Shown: in pieces, positions 1-8,594 of the stretch | Numbering within the stretch: position 1 is the first letter of the stretch | Layout of the letters: each line of letters starts with the position of its first letter | Origin: Maricaulis virginensis | GTDB taxonomy: Bacteria > Pseudomonadota > Alphaproteobacteria > Caulobacterales > Maricaulaceae | Assembly (NCBI RefSeq): GCF_027922185.1 | Contig: NZ_BSFE01000006.1 | Location: forward strand, 140,323-204,322 | Reading direction: 5' to 3' | DNA length: 64,000 nt | Translations under genes and position numbers: made by a program | Notes under the pieces: generated by a model | The model's input: the letters and a program-made list of their open reading frames with translations, nothing else | What the model was told of the DNA's origin: nothing | Databases searched by the model: none

Positions 1-167
1 TAGGAAGGCGGGGACTGAATCCAAGACCGTCAATGCCGAAAATTGCCGGCCCGGACACAGCCGTTTCCACCGCGTTCGGGAAACGATATGGCGTGCGACA
101 GTCTCCGCGCCAAGGGCACGGCCCGTCACACTCTCGTGAGCCCGTCGGCCCGCTCCGGAGAGCGGGT

Positions 168-719
168 TCAGCCTGCCGTTTCTGCCAGGCGTGGCCACTG
201 CCGGTCGATGGCCTCGAGGCTGAGTGACGGCGCCAGACGGCCTGCCAGGTCGAAGGCCAGGGCCCGGGTTTCCGCGACATCGCGCGGCGCAACGGCGAGC
301 GCCCCCACGGCTTCAGGCACCAGGGTCAGCGGAATGTCCCGGGTCTGGGCGTCGAACAGCGTCGCCAGGATCGAAAAGGGCGCGGAAAATCCGACCAGAA
401 GACAGTCCCGGCCGGTATTGCGCGCCATGAACTGGTGAAAATAGCTGTCCGAGAACGCCGACAGGCCCCGCCGCACGAAAACAGGTTCCCGCGTCAGGGG
501 TCGCAGGGCAGGCACCGGTGTGCGGTCCGCGCGTGCGCCGTCTGTGATGGCGTGCTGGCAATGGCAGATCGACCAGCCATCGGCCCGGGCCCGGCGCAGC
601 AGCGCCTCGATCCGGGTCATGGCTGCATGATTGTCCGCATCGATCCGGCCATCCGGCCCCTCGACCCGGTCACGCTGGCAATCGAGCAGGATCAGCGCCG
701 GGTTATGGGCGTTCGTCAT
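168..719 (-). CDS. Isochorismatase-like (cysteine hydrolase family) protein with altered active site
   Basis: A 183-residue protein with the isochorismatase fold. The first catalytic Asp is visible in LLDCQRD (Asp13), and the family motif ending in SAF is at about residues 83-89. The usual catalytic Lys is Arg83 (FVRRGLSAF). The usual nucleophilic Cys after the GxxTDxC position is Ser116 (GFSAPFSILAT). The fold is clear but standard hydrolase chemistry is doubtful. The ATG at 719 is chosen because it overlaps the stop of the upstream GNAT gene (ATGA) and has an AGGAGG-like site just upstream. It is the last gene of a three-gene leftward operon. The substrate cannot be told. Confidence 0.75.
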   Translation of the reverse strand: MTNAHNPALILLDCQRDRVEGPDGRIDADNHAAMTRIEALLRRARADGWSICHCQHAITDGARADRTPVPALRPLTREPVFVRRGLSAFSDSYFHQFMARNTGRDCLLVGFSAPFSILATLFDAQTRDIPLTLVPEAVGALAVAPRDVAETRALAFDLAGRLAPSLSLEAIDRQWPRLAETAG

Positions 720-1339
720 GCCGCTTCCTCCTTCGATTTCTTCTTGTCTTTCCTGGCCTGTTCCTTTTCGGCCTCGAGCCGTTCGAGCGACAGGTCGAAC
801 GGGCCGGGGCGGTCCCACTCGCCATCGGGGCGGATCAGGACCATCGGATCCGTATCCGCCGTGATCGCATTGGCCGGCGGGATCAGCTCGCGCTCGATCT
901 CGACATAGGCGTAGTCCGAGAAATAGAACTCCGGCCGGTCCGGTCGAACGCGAAAGCCATGCGTCCGCCAGTATTTCACCCGGTTGAGCTGGGCATGCCC
1001 GATGACGCGGCGATAGCCGCGGCGGGCGCTGTAGCGCAGGGCTTCCTGCATCAGCACCCGCATCACGCCGTCGCGCCGGTATTGCTGCAGCACGGCCGCA
1101 CGCTCCACCTTCGCGAAGTCGGCGAACCAGCGCAGGCGCAGCACGCCGACAGGCTCGCGCCCTTTCCAGGCAATCAGGTGCGAGGCCGCCACCAGGTCGT
1201 TGCCGTCATACTCTTCGGCATAGGGCGCTTCCTGCTCGCCCAGATAGATGACACCGCGCAAGGTCATCGCCATGACCACCTGGTCGAGCGTGCGGGCCAC
1301 CGTCACGTCAATCACTGTCCCGTCCGTCGCATCCGTCAT
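716..1339 (-). CDS. GNAT family N-acetyltransferase
   Basis: A 207-residue protein with the GNAT acetyl-CoA-binding region. The segment QYRRDGVMRVLMQEAL (motif A, Q-x-x-R-x-G type) is followed by RRGYRRVIGHAQ and KYWRTHGF, the usual beta4/beta5 region. An acidic stretch with EYDGNDL near residue 45 resembles GNAT relatives that act on small amines or amino acids. The ATG at 1339 is preferred to an upstream extension because it overlaps the stop of the preceding gene as ATGA. The stop in turn overlaps the start of the isochorismatase-like gene. This arrangement implies translational coupling of three proteins. The acceptor substrate is unknown. Confidence 0.8.
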   Translation of the reverse strand: MTDATDGTVIDVTVARTLDQVVMAMTLRGVIYLGEQEAPYAEEYDGNDLVAASHLIAWKGREPVGVLRLRWFADFAKVERAAVLQQYRRDGVMRVLMQEALRYSARRGYRRVIGHAQLNRVKYWRTHGFRVRPDRPEFYFSDYAYVEIERELIPPANAITADTDPMVLIRPDGEWDRPGPFDLSLERLEAEKEQARKDKKKSKEEAA

Positions 1340-2004
1340 CGCGGCGCCTCCCAGTCCCCAAGAATACTGTGCCGCAGCAGCATGGCGCCGAGCTTGTCGG
1401 GAAAGCCGGTGCTGCCATAGAGCGGATTGACCCCGTCCGGCCGCGCGCATTCCTCGAAGCCCAGCCGGCGCATCAGCGCCTGCCCCTCCGTGGTGCGCGC
1501 CCGGGCATAGACGCGGACATCCGAATAGAAGCCGCGCCACCCGACCAGAAGCGCCCGCAGGGCCGCTGCCTGGGCATGCGGCGTGCGGCCGGCCAGCCCC
1601 CAGGACAGCAGAGCCGCGGCCTTCTCGTCGAGCCCGCACACCCAGTCGCGCCTGGCATTGGCAAAGCCGAACTCTCCGGCCAGCAACGCAGACACGCCTT
1701 TTTCACTCAGCGGAATAGACGCGACGAATCCGTCAGGGGTGCCATTCCAAACGCGCATATGAAGAGATCTCTGCGTCCAGCCCTGCACACGTGCGATATC
1801 CTCGGCGCTCGCAATCTCGCCCTCTATGAGCGCGTCTGCAAGTGCATGAAATTCGCCGATCCTGTCGAGCGTGACAGGCTCGAAATCCATTGATGCAAAA
1901 GCCTGATCCAGCCGGTCCAGGGGAAATTGAAACCCGCTTCGGGTTTGGCTAGTGTGGGTTGCTTGAGTCACCGTCGCGCTCCTCATGCCAACACGGTTAC
2001 CCAA
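1336..2004 (-). CDS. Conserved hypothetical protein, possibly GNAT-like
   Basis: A 222-residue protein that I cannot place firmly. The C-terminal half (EGQALMRRLGFEEC, about residues 174-187) looks like the last strands of a GNAT fold, so a second, diverged acyltransferase is possible. It is the first gene of the leftward operon and overlaps the GNAT gene by 4 bp. The start may be ATG 2004 or ATG 1986; neither has a clear ribosome-binding site. It shares a gap of only about 45 bp with the divergent LysR gene, which is the obvious candidate regulator. Confidence 0.6.
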   Translation of the reverse strand: MGNRVGMRSATVTQATHTSQTRSGFQFPLDRLDQAFASMDFEPVTLDRIGEFHALADALIEGEIASAEDIARVQGWTQRSLHMRVWNGTPDGFVASIPLSEKGVSALLAGEFGFANARRDWVCGLDEKAAALLSWGLAGRTPHAQAAALRALLVGWRGFYSDVRVYARARTTEGQALMRRLGFEECARPDGVNPLYGSTGFPDKLGAMLLRHSILGDWEAPR

Positions 2005-2049
2005 TGGTTAACATCCCGCCTTGATGGCGACTTCTGCAAAGTTGGAATA

Positions 2050-3036
2050 GTGGACAGTCAGCAAACAGATACCCTTCTCCGGCGAACCCTGTTCGACTGG
2101 GACGATCTGCAGATTTTCCACGCCGTGGCGACGACGGGATCGATGAGCGCGGCCGCCACAGCACTCGGTTGCCAGCAATCCACCATCTCCAAGCGCATGC
2201 GCCAGCTGGAAAGCCGGCTTGGAAGCCAGCTGATCGAACGGCATGCCGGCGGGATCATGCTCACACCCGCGGGTGAAAACGCCTTCGACTATGTGCTGAC
2301 CATGCAGCGCTCGGCACACCAGCTGGAAACCCGGATCGCCGGCCGCGACCGCGCAATGGAAGGCGAGGTCACGCTGCGCGCTCCGGACGGGCTGTCCAGT
2401 TTCTGGCTCGCAAGACACGTGCCGGAATTCCAGCGGACCCACCCGGCAATCGGCCTCAAACTGCTCGGCGAACACTCGGCTGCAATGGGGGAGAACGCGT
2501 CGTCTATCGCCGTCACCTTCGTGCCGGAAAAGACCATGGACACGCAGGCCGAGCTTCTCGCCACCCTGCACTATATGCCTGTAGCGTCACGGGAATTTAT
2601 TGAAACCTATGGTGCACCCCGGTCCCTTGTCGATGTCATGAACCTGAGGTTCGCGACGCTGGAACAGTATGACCGCTCGCTCTCGTTGTGGGGCGAAAAA
2701 GCCGAGGCCGCAGATACTCTTATTAAATATTCCTTCCGCACCGACCTCAGTTCGGTGTTATTTGAAGTGGTACGCCATGGCGGCGGTATCGCCATGGCAC
2801 CGACCTATCTTGCCGCCCTTTATGCCGATGAATTGGTAGTACTGGACTACGACTTTCATCAGGACATCAAGGTTTGGCTCAAATATATGCCCGGAAGTCA
2901 GGGGATTGGCAGAATAAAGTGTGTTGGCGACTGGATCACCGACATATTCAATCGTAGAAACAATCCTTGGTTTCGCGAAGAGTTCTGTCATCCGCGAGAA
3001 TTCTGCGGCATAGACGTCATTAGACCACAACCGTGA
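2050..3036 (+). CDS. LysR family transcriptional regulator
   Basis: A protein of about 328 residues. It has an N-terminal winged helix-turn-helix (FHAVATTGSMSAAATALG, then STISKRMRQLESRLG) and a C-terminal effector domain that looks diverged. I take the GTG at 2050 as the start because the reading frame upstream gives a long tail not seen in LysR proteins; an ATG at 1927 in the same frame is less likely. It diverges from the operon at 168-2004 and probably controls it. Only 7 bp separate it from the downstream XRE gene, so the two regulators are probably co-transcribed. Confidence 0.8.
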   Translation: MDSQQTDTLLRRTLFDWDDLQIFHAVATTGSMSAAATALGCQQSTISKRMRQLESRLGSQLIERHAGGIMLTPAGENAFDYVLTMQRSAHQLETRIAGRDRAMEGEVTLRAPDGLSSFWLARHVPEFQRTHPAIGLKLLGEHSAAMGENASSIAVTFVPEKTMDTQAELLATLHYMPVASREFIETYGAPRSLVDVMNLRFATLEQYDRSLSLWGEKAEAADTLIKYSFRTDLSSVLFEVVRHGGGIAMAPTYLAALYADELVVLDYDFHQDIKVWLKYMPGSQGIGRIKCVGDWITDIFNRRNNPWFREEFCHPREFCGIDVIRPQP

Positions 3037-3043
3037 GGATGCC

Positions 3044-3430
3044 ATGAGTGCCAGGGGCCCAACGAGTATTGACCAGCATGTCGGAGCGCGTCTGCGTCTG
3101 CGCAGAAGCCTGATGGAAATGAGCCAGTCCGAGCTGGGCGAAAAGCTGGGTGTCACCTTCCAGCAGGTCCAGAAGTACGAGCGCGGCACCAACCGTATCG
3201 GCGCCAGCCGGCTTTTCCATGTCGCCAAGGTCATGGAAGTCCCGGTGTCCTACTTCTTCGAAGGCCTCGAGGAAGACGGCTCCTCCGAGCTGAAGGGTCC
3301 CGAATCCGACACGCTGTACGATTTCATCGCCAGCCCCGACGGCCTCGCCCTGGCCCAGGCCTTTGCCGGCATCAAGGACCAGACGGTCCGCCGCCGCGTC
3401 ATCGACCTGCTGCGCTCGCTGGCAGACTAG
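3044..3430 (+). CDS. XRE family helix-turn-helix regulator (SinR/PraR-like)
   Basis: A 128-residue regulator. The HTH_XRE domain is at about residues 15-70 and includes MSQSELGEKLGVTFQQVQKY and the alphaproteobacterial signature GTNRIGASRL. The C-terminal part (PDGLALAQAFAGI..RRRVIDLLRSLAD) is the short helical tail seen in the PraR/PhrR type regulators of this class. The ribosome-binding sequence GAGGA overlaps the stop of the LysR gene. A strong terminator follows. The target genes are unknown. Confidence 0.85.
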   Translation: MSARGPTSIDQHVGARLRLRRSLMEMSQSELGEKLGVTFQQVQKYERGTNRIGASRLFHVAKVMEVPVSYFFEGLEEDGSSELKGPESDTLYDFIASPDGLALAQAFAGIKDQTVRRRVIDLLRSLAD

Positions 3431-3452
3431 AACGCAGACAGATCCTGCAGAG

Positions 3453-3485
3453 AAAGGGCCCGGCGAAATCGCCGGGCCCTTTTTC
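3453..3485 (+). terminator. Rho-independent terminator after the XRE gene
   Basis: A perfect 11-bp GC stem (3456-3466 with 3469-3479), two- to three-base AAA/T loop region, then a run of five T. It lies between the convergent XRE and aldo/keto reductase genes. Upstream A residues make it potentially active on the minus strand too. Confidence 0.85.
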
Positions 3486-3502
3486 GTGTGCGCCACCCAT
3501 GC

Positions 3503-4537
3503 CTAGACTGCCGGCGGGTTCAGGCGTGCAAAACCGTCCTGCCGTTCATAGGGCGCATGCGGATAGGGCGCCGGCACACGACTGACGGCGTCCAGCCTTT
3601 CCATATGATCGTCGCTCAATGACCAGCCGACCGCGCCGAGATTATCGACGAGTTGCGCCTCGTTCCGCGCCCCAAGGATGACCGACGAGACCCCCGGGCG
3701 GCGCGTCAGCCAGTTGATGGCAATCTGCGGCACACTCTTTCCGGTTTCCCCGGCGATCGCCTGGAGCACATCGACAATATCGTAGAGCCTTTCATCGTCC
3801 ACCGGAGGGCCGAAACCCGCAGTCTCATGCAGGCGGCTACCCTCCGGAAGCGGACGGTCACGGGCGATTTTCCCGGTAAGACGGCCCCAGCCGAGCGGAC
3901 TCCACACCATCGCGCCGAGCCCCTGGTCCAGCCCCAGGGGCATGAGGTCCCACTCGAAGTCACGGCCAATCAGGGAGTAGTAGACCTGGTGTGCGACATA
4001 GCGTGGCCAGCCCTGCCGGTCGGCCACGGCGAGCGACTTCATCACCTGCCACCCCGGGAAGTTCGAAACGCCGACATAGCGCAGCTTGCCGGCTCTCACG
4101 AGAATATCCAGCGTGTACAGGACTTCTTCTGCCGGCGTGAACGCATCGAAGGCATGAAGCTGGAAGATGTCGATCCTGTCGGTCCTCAGCCGACGCAGCG
4201 CGGCTTCGACGCAGTCGATCAGACGCTGACGGGACGAACCGGCCGTATTGGGGCCTTCGCCCATCGGCAAGGTCGCCTTGGTCGAGATCAGCACGTCGTC
4301 GCGACGCCCCTTCAGCGCCGCACCGAGGATGCTCTCGGAGGCCCCGTCAGAGTAGACGTCGGCCGTGTCGAACAGATTCACGCCCGCCTCAAGGCACAGA
4401 TCGATCAGCCGGATCGCCTCGGTCTCGCCGGACCGGCCCCAGTTGGAGAAGAGCGGACCGGTGCCGCCGAACGTCCCGGCTCCGAAACTGAGAACGGGAA
4501 CCTGCAGGCCGGAACGGCCCAGATAACGGTATTCCAT
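3503..4537 (-). CDS. Aldo/keto reductase
   Basis: A 344-residue (alpha/beta)8 NADPH-dependent oxidoreductase. The catalytic tetrad is complete: Asp57 and Tyr62 in FDTADVY, Lys87 in ISTKA and His128 in FQLHAF. The cofactor-binding end shows SSVILGARNEAQL. Length is normal for the AKR family. It lies just downstream of the MFS exporter gene on the same strand (27-bp gap), so the two may form an operon under the divergent LysR gene at 5844. The substrate cannot be predicted. Confidence 0.9.
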   Translation of the reverse strand: MEYRYLGRSGLQVPVLSFGAGTFGGTGPLFSNWGRSGETEAIRLIDLCLEAGVNLFDTADVYSDGASESILGAALKGRRDDVLISTKATLPMGEGPNTAGSSRQRLIDCVEAALRRLRTDRIDIFQLHAFDAFTPAEEVLYTLDILVRAGKLRYVGVSNFPGWQVMKSLAVADRQGWPRYVAHQVYYSLIGRDFEWDLMPLGLDQGLGAMVWSPLGWGRLTGKIARDRPLPEGSRLHETAGFGPPVDDERLYDIVDVLQAIAGETGKSVPQIAINWLTRRPGVSSVILGARNEAQLVDNLGAVGWSLSDDHMERLDAVSRVPAPYPHAPYERQDGFARLNPPAV

Positions 4538-4564
4538 CTTGGAAACTCCTGTCAGTGAAAGAGG

Positions 4565-5737
4565 TCAGCCCGCCCGCACGGGACACGGCCGGTTCCGGCC
4601 GGCCCGCAGTGCCGCCAGGGCCAGCAAGAGACCCAGCAGCGGCAAGGCAGATGCGAGAAGCGGCAGGGCTCGCAGCGGCATGCCGCTGTCGAGAGCCAGG
4701 CCTGCCAGGCCGGCGCCCAGCGCATTGCCCAGATTGAAGGCTGCGATATTGAAGCTTGAAGCGAGGCTCTGGCTTGCGCCCTGCGCCCTTTGCATCACCC
4801 ACAGCTGCAACGGCGGAACCGTGGCAAATCCGGAAACACCCAGCAGGGCTATCGCCACGACCGCACCCGTCTGGCTCGCAAGCAGGACACTCATCGATGC
4901 CAGAACCGCGCAAAGCGCGAGGATCGTCCCGACGAGCGCCGGTACCAGCGCCCGGTCCGCCAGACGTCCGCCAAGCAGATTGCCCGCAATCAGCCCGCCG
5001 CCAAGCACCAGAAGAAGTGGAGAGAGTGCCGGCTCAGCAAAACCCGTTACGCGGGTCAGCAGCGGCGCGATATAGGTGAAAACCGCGAACACCCCGCTGA
5101 AGCCCAGCGTCGTGGTCGCGAAGCCCAGCAGCACGGCCGGCCGTGCCATGGCAGCAAAGTCCGTTCGCCAGTCTCCGTCACGCCTGGGCGCCGGCGCATG
5201 CGGAACGAAGCGGGCAATGACGGCAATTGCGAACAGCCCGACGATAGAGACCGCCCAGAAAGTCGCCCGCCAACCCAGCTGCTGACCCAGCCATGTTCCC
5301 AGCGGAACTCCGAGAATATTCGCAAGGGTGAGGCCGGTGAACATGATCGCGATGGCCGATGCCTGACGGTCTTTCGCGACGAGTCCGGCCGCTACGACGG
5401 AGCCGACCCCGAAGAATGTGCCGTGCGCGAAAGCGGTCAGGACCCGCGCCGCCATCAGCAGGCCGTAGTCCGGCGCGATGGCACAGGCTGCATTGCCGAT
5501 GGCAAAGATCGCCATCAGGGCCAGAAGGACCGATTTGCGCGACAGACCCGCCGTGAGCACGGTCAGGAGGGGTGCCCCGGCGACCACGCCCAGCGCGTAG
5601 CCGGAAATCAACAGTCCGGCAGCAGAAAGGCTGACGCCCAGATCGGTGCTGACCTCCAGCAGCAGACCCATGATGACAAATTCGGTAACGCCGATGCCGA
5701 AGGCACCGACCATGAGAGCGTAGAGCGCGCGGGGCAT
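4565..5737 (-). CDS. MFS transporter, DHA1/AraJ-type exporter
   Basis: A 390-residue inner-membrane protein with twelve predicted hydrophobic segments. The N-terminal part (FGIGVTEFVIMGLL) and the loop GLSRKSVLL resemble the AraJ/YdhP drug- and sugar-efflux group. The family motif region LMAARVLTAFAHGTFFGVG is present in TM4-5. It begins 106 bp from a divergent LysR gene, a common exporter-regulator pairing, and is followed by the aldo/keto reductase gene. The exported compound is unknown. Confidence 0.9.
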   Translation of the reverse strand: MPRALYALMVGAFGIGVTEFVIMGLLLEVSTDLGVSLSAAGLLISGYALGVVAGAPLLTVLTAGLSRKSVLLALMAIFAIGNAACAIAPDYGLLMAARVLTAFAHGTFFGVGSVVAAGLVAKDRQASAIAIMFTGLTLANILGVPLGTWLGQQLGWRATFWAVSIVGLFAIAVIARFVPHAPAPRRDGDWRTDFAAMARPAVLLGFATTTLGFSGVFAVFTYIAPLLTRVTGFAEPALSPLLLVLGGGLIAGNLLGGRLADRALVPALVGTILALCAVLASMSVLLASQTGAVVAIALLGVSGFATVPPLQLWVMQRAQGASQSLASSFNIAAFNLGNALGAGLAGLALDSGMPLRALPLLASALPLLGLLLALAALRAGRNRPCPVRAG

Positions 5738-5822
5738 GAATGAGGATCCTCGTCGATCCGGTTTCTGGTGCGGCTCTAGATGGCGCCTCCCGGCAGGTTG
5801 AATTAGACTTTGACAAAGAAAC

Positions 5823-5832
5823 TCATATATGA
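5823..5832. promoter_or_regulatory. Candidate LysR operator in the divergent MFS/LysR promoter
   Basis: A perfect 10-bp palindrome, TCATATATGA, with partly symmetric flanks (AACT/AGTT type), sits 12 bp upstream of the LysR start codon. A TTGACA word is at 5810-5815. The position and symmetry fit an autoregulatory LysR site serving both divergent genes. No binding data are implied. Confidence 0.4.
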
Positions 5833-5843
5833 ACTGAATTCAC

Positions 5844-6752
5844 ATGACACAGCGCGAGATCAACCGCGTCGCCGAGATGGAAGTCTTCGTCACGGTGGTG
5901 GAACAGAATGGCCTTTCGGCCGCCGCGCGCGAGCGGCGCATGACGCCATCCGCGGTCAGCAAGCTGGTCTCGCGCCTGGAAGCCCGCCTCGGCACGCAAT
6001 TGCTGGCGCGATCGACCCGGCGGCTGCGCCTTACTCCGGAAGGCGATCTGTTCTACCAGCATGCGCGCCGCATCCTCGCCGACATAGACGAAGCCGAACG
6101 CACCGTGGCGTCCGGAGAGGAGGCAACGGGGCGTGTCCGGCTCAATACCAGCGCGTCCTTCAACACACACATTCTGGCGCCCGTCTTGCCGGACTTTCTC
6201 GCCCGCCACCCACGGGTCGGCGTCGATCTCGCGCTCACCGACCATGTTGTCGACCTGATGGAGGCGCGTGCCGATATCGCCGTCCGCGCCGGCCCTCTGA
6301 AGTCGTCCAACCTGATCGCGCGCAAACTGGGTACAAGCCGCAACCGGATCGTTGCAGCACCCGCCTATATCGAGCGTCACGGACAGCCGGAAACGCCAGC
6401 CGATCTGGGCCGCCATACCCGCCTCGGCTTCTGCTATGAACGTGCCGTTTCAGCCTGGCCTTTTCGCGTAGATGGCGTCGAACGCCGCTATCCGCCGGAC
6501 GGGCGCATACTGGCCAGCGACGGGGAGAGCCTGCGCGCCCTCGCTCTCGGTGGCGCCGGCCTTGCCAGGCTTGCAGAGTTTACCGTTCGCGCCGACATCG
6601 CCGCCGGCCAACTGGTGCCCGTCCTGCAGGACCATATCTGCGAGAGCGATGTCGAGGACTTCTACGCCGTCTATGTGGGTGCAGGAGAGCTGCTGCCCAC
6701 ACGGGTGCGGGTCTTCCTCGACTTTCTGGCCGAACACGCACGGGTCACATGA
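5844..6752 (+). CDS. LysR family transcriptional regulator
   Basis: A 302-residue protein. The winged HTH occupies about residues 8-66 (GLSAAARERRMTPSAVSKLVSRLEARLG, here split by a short loop), followed by the usual RSTRRLRLTPEG and a periplasmic-binding-like effector domain. It belongs to the group with GxVRLNTSASF at the domain boundary. It diverges from the MFS exporter and aldo/keto reductase genes and most likely regulates them. The shared intergenic region carries a perfect palindrome. Confidence 0.9.
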   Translation: MTQREINRVAEMEVFVTVVEQNGLSAAARERRMTPSAVSKLVSRLEARLGTQLLARSTRRLRLTPEGDLFYQHARRILADIDEAERTVASGEEATGRVRLNTSASFNTHILAPVLPDFLARHPRVGVDLALTDHVVDLMEARADIAVRAGPLKSSNLIARKLGTSRNRIVAAPAYIERHGQPETPADLGRHTRLGFCYERAVSAWPFRVDGVERRYPPDGRILASDGESLRALALGGAGLARLAEFTVRADIAAGQLVPVLQDHICESDVEDFYAVYVGAGELLPTRVRVFLDFLAEHARVT

Positions 6753-6792
6753 CACTGGCGGCGTCCGGTCTGAAAATGATCCGAAGGAAGAA

Positions 6793-6867
6793 TGGAGCGG
6801 GCGATGAGATTCGAACTCACGACATTCACCTTGGCAAGGTGACGCTCTACCCCTGAGCTACGCCCGC
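6793..6867 (-). tRNA. tRNA-Gly (anticodon GCC)
   Basis: The minus strand folds as a complete cloverleaf of 75 nt. The acceptor stem is GCGGGCG with CGCCCGC, the D arm GTAGCTCAGGGGTAGAGC, the anticodon loop CTTGCCAAG and the T arm holds GTTCGAATC. The CCA end is encoded (TGG at 6793-6795 on the plus strand). It lies between the LysR gene and the YbaK-like gene. Confidence 0.97.
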
Positions 6868-6987
6868 TCACGATGTGCGGGGCTTGGCCCCGCCGGGGAG
6901 CGGGGTATATCGCGCAAACGCCGGATAATTGCAAGCACCTGATTCCGTCGACTTGCACATGGCCGCATCTCGCGCTTCAACAGGCGC

Positions 6988-7509
6988 ATGCCAGCGACAC
7001 GCCAACAGCTTTTCGACCGTCTCGACGCCCTGGGTATTGCCCATGAAACCGTCGATCATCCGCCTGTATTCACCGTCGAGGAAGGCCGTGACATCAAGGC
7101 GAAGATGCCGGGCGGGCATACCAAGAATCTCTTCCTTGCCGACAAGAAGGGCCGGATCATCCTGATCTCTGCGCTCGGCGAGACGCAGATCCCGGTCAAC
7201 CGGCTCCACCGCCTGCTCGACTGCGGCCGCCTCTCTTTCGGCAAGCCGGACCTGATGAAAGCGGTGCTGGGCGTGACGCCGGGGTCGGTGACCGCATTCG
7301 CGCTGATCAATGATGTCGATAGGCGGGTGCATTTCGTGCTCGATGCGGCCCTGACGCGCCACGACCCGGTGAACTTCCACCCGCTCTCCAATGACGCCAC
7401 GACCGCGGTGAGCTGTGCCGACCTGATCCGCTTTGCCGAAGACACCGGCCATTCGGTGCAGATTGTCGATTTCGACGCACTGTCTGCCGAGGCGGGCGCG
7501 GCGCAGTGA
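6988..7509 (+). CDS. YbaK/PrdX family aminoacyl-tRNA deacylase
   Basis: A 173-residue stand-alone editing domain. The family core is seen in PPVFTVEEGRDIKAKMPGGHTKNLFL near residues 25-52 (written here as a range with short key words), then FGKPDLMKAVLGVTPGSVTAFAL and DPVNFHPLSNDATT, which carry the YbaK/ProX conserved Lys, Gly and His/Asn positions. Such proteins hydrolyse mischarged tRNA, commonly Ala-tRNA(Pro), in trans. It stands alone. The exact tRNA specificity is not visible. Confidence 0.8.
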   Translation: MPATRQQLFDRLDALGIAHETVDHPPVFTVEEGRDIKAKMPGGHTKNLFLADKKGRIILISALGETQIPVNRLHRLLDCGRLSFGKPDLMKAVLGVTPGSVTAFALINDVDRRVHFVLDAALTRHDPVNFHPLSNDATTAVSCADLIRFAEDTGHSVQIVDFDALSAEAGAAQ

Positions 7510-7668
7510 CGCCTTGCATCACAGCGCCGGCAAGGCCAACTAGGACACAACACAGCGATGCGACTGCCGGTGTGCCGGCCGCATCGTGTCTTTGAACATT
7601 CCGGACCGGGCCGGTTTCCAAGCGGAAGCCTCCCGGTCTAGGGTGACGCGAACACAAGGAATTTGGTC

Positions 7669-8583
7669 ATGAGCGCAGATCTGACCCTGGGAACAGGCGC
7701 GCCGGCAGGCGATATCGTCAAGGACTCCACCGATCAGGCCTTCATGCAGGATGTGGTCGAACCGTCGCGCGATGTGCCGGTCATCGTCGACTTCTGGGCG
7801 CCCTGGTGCGGCCCCTGCCGCCAGCTGGGTCCGGTGATCGAAAAGGCCGTGCGCGATGCGGGCGGCGAAGTGCGTCTGGTCAAGATCAATATCGACGAGA
7901 ACCCGGGCATCGCCCAGCAATTGCGCGTCCAGTCCATCCCGGCTGTCTTCGCCTTCAAGAACGGTCAGCCGGTCGACGGTTTCATGGGCGCGCTGCCGGA
8001 AAGCCAGATCAAGGACTTCATCCAGCGCATTTCCGGCAAGGGCCCCAGCGAGGCCGAACTGAAAGCGATGGTCGACCGCGCCCTGGCAGCCCTTGAGGCC
8101 GGCGATCTGGGCGGTGCGTCCCAGGACTTCGCGGCCGTGCTGCAGGCCGATCCGGGGCATCCCGGCGCGCTGGCCGGTCTGGCCCGGGTCTGGCTGAAGA
8201 ATGGCGATACCGACAAGGCCCGCGAGATTCTCGACCATGTCCCCGAAGACCGCGCCGGCGATCCCGCTGTTGAAAGCGTGCGCGCCGCACTCGAGCTCGC
8301 CTCGGGCTCTCCGGCAGATGACAGCGAAACGGCGGCGCTGCGCAGCCGCGTCGAGCAGGATCCGTCCAACCTTGAGGCCCGCTACGAGCTGGCCGAGGCT
8401 CTGGTCGCCGCCGGCGATCACAAGGGCGCGATCGACCAGCTGATCGCGATCACCGCACTCGACCGCGAGTGGAACGACCAGGCCGCCCGCACCCTGCTGC
8501 TGAAAGTCTTCGACGCGGCAGGCCCGGCCAGCGAGGTAACCCGCGAGGGCCGCCGCCGCCTGTCGGCCATCCTGTTTTCATAA
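7669..8583 (+). CDS. cnoX: Thioredoxin-TPR co-chaperone CnoX (YbbN)
   Basis: A 304-residue protein with a thioredoxin domain (about residues 20-125) followed by TPR helices (about 135-300, LAALEAGDLGGASQDFAAVL). The active site is the intact WCGPC, with Cys47 and Cys50, unlike the E. coli protein, which has lost the redox motif. CnoX hands clients to GroEL/DnaK and protects them from over-oxidation. The ATG at 7669 follows AAGGA with good spacing. It is the first of a run of short genes (Trm112-like, DUF971, DsrE-like) that appear co-transcribed. Confidence 0.85.
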   Translation: MSADLTLGTGAPAGDIVKDSTDQAFMQDVVEPSRDVPVIVDFWAPWCGPCRQLGPVIEKAVRDAGGEVRLVKINIDENPGIAQQLRVQSIPAVFAFKNGQPVDGFMGALPESQIKDFIQRISGKGPSEAELKAMVDRALAALEAGDLGGASQDFAAVLQADPGHPGALAGLARVWLKNGDTDKAREILDHVPEDRAGDPAVESVRAALELASGSPADDSETAALRSRVEQDPSNLEARYELAEALVAAGDHKGAIDQLIAITALDREWNDQAARTLLLKVFDAAGPASEVTREGRRRLSAILFS

Positions 8584-8594
8584 GGAAAAAGGCG

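Noticed and set aside
149..166. Hairpin CCCGCTC-CGGA-GAGCGGG after the isochorismatase-like gene
   Set aside because: The stem is only 7 bp and no T run follows, so I did not call a terminator. Bases 1-167 show no supported gene.
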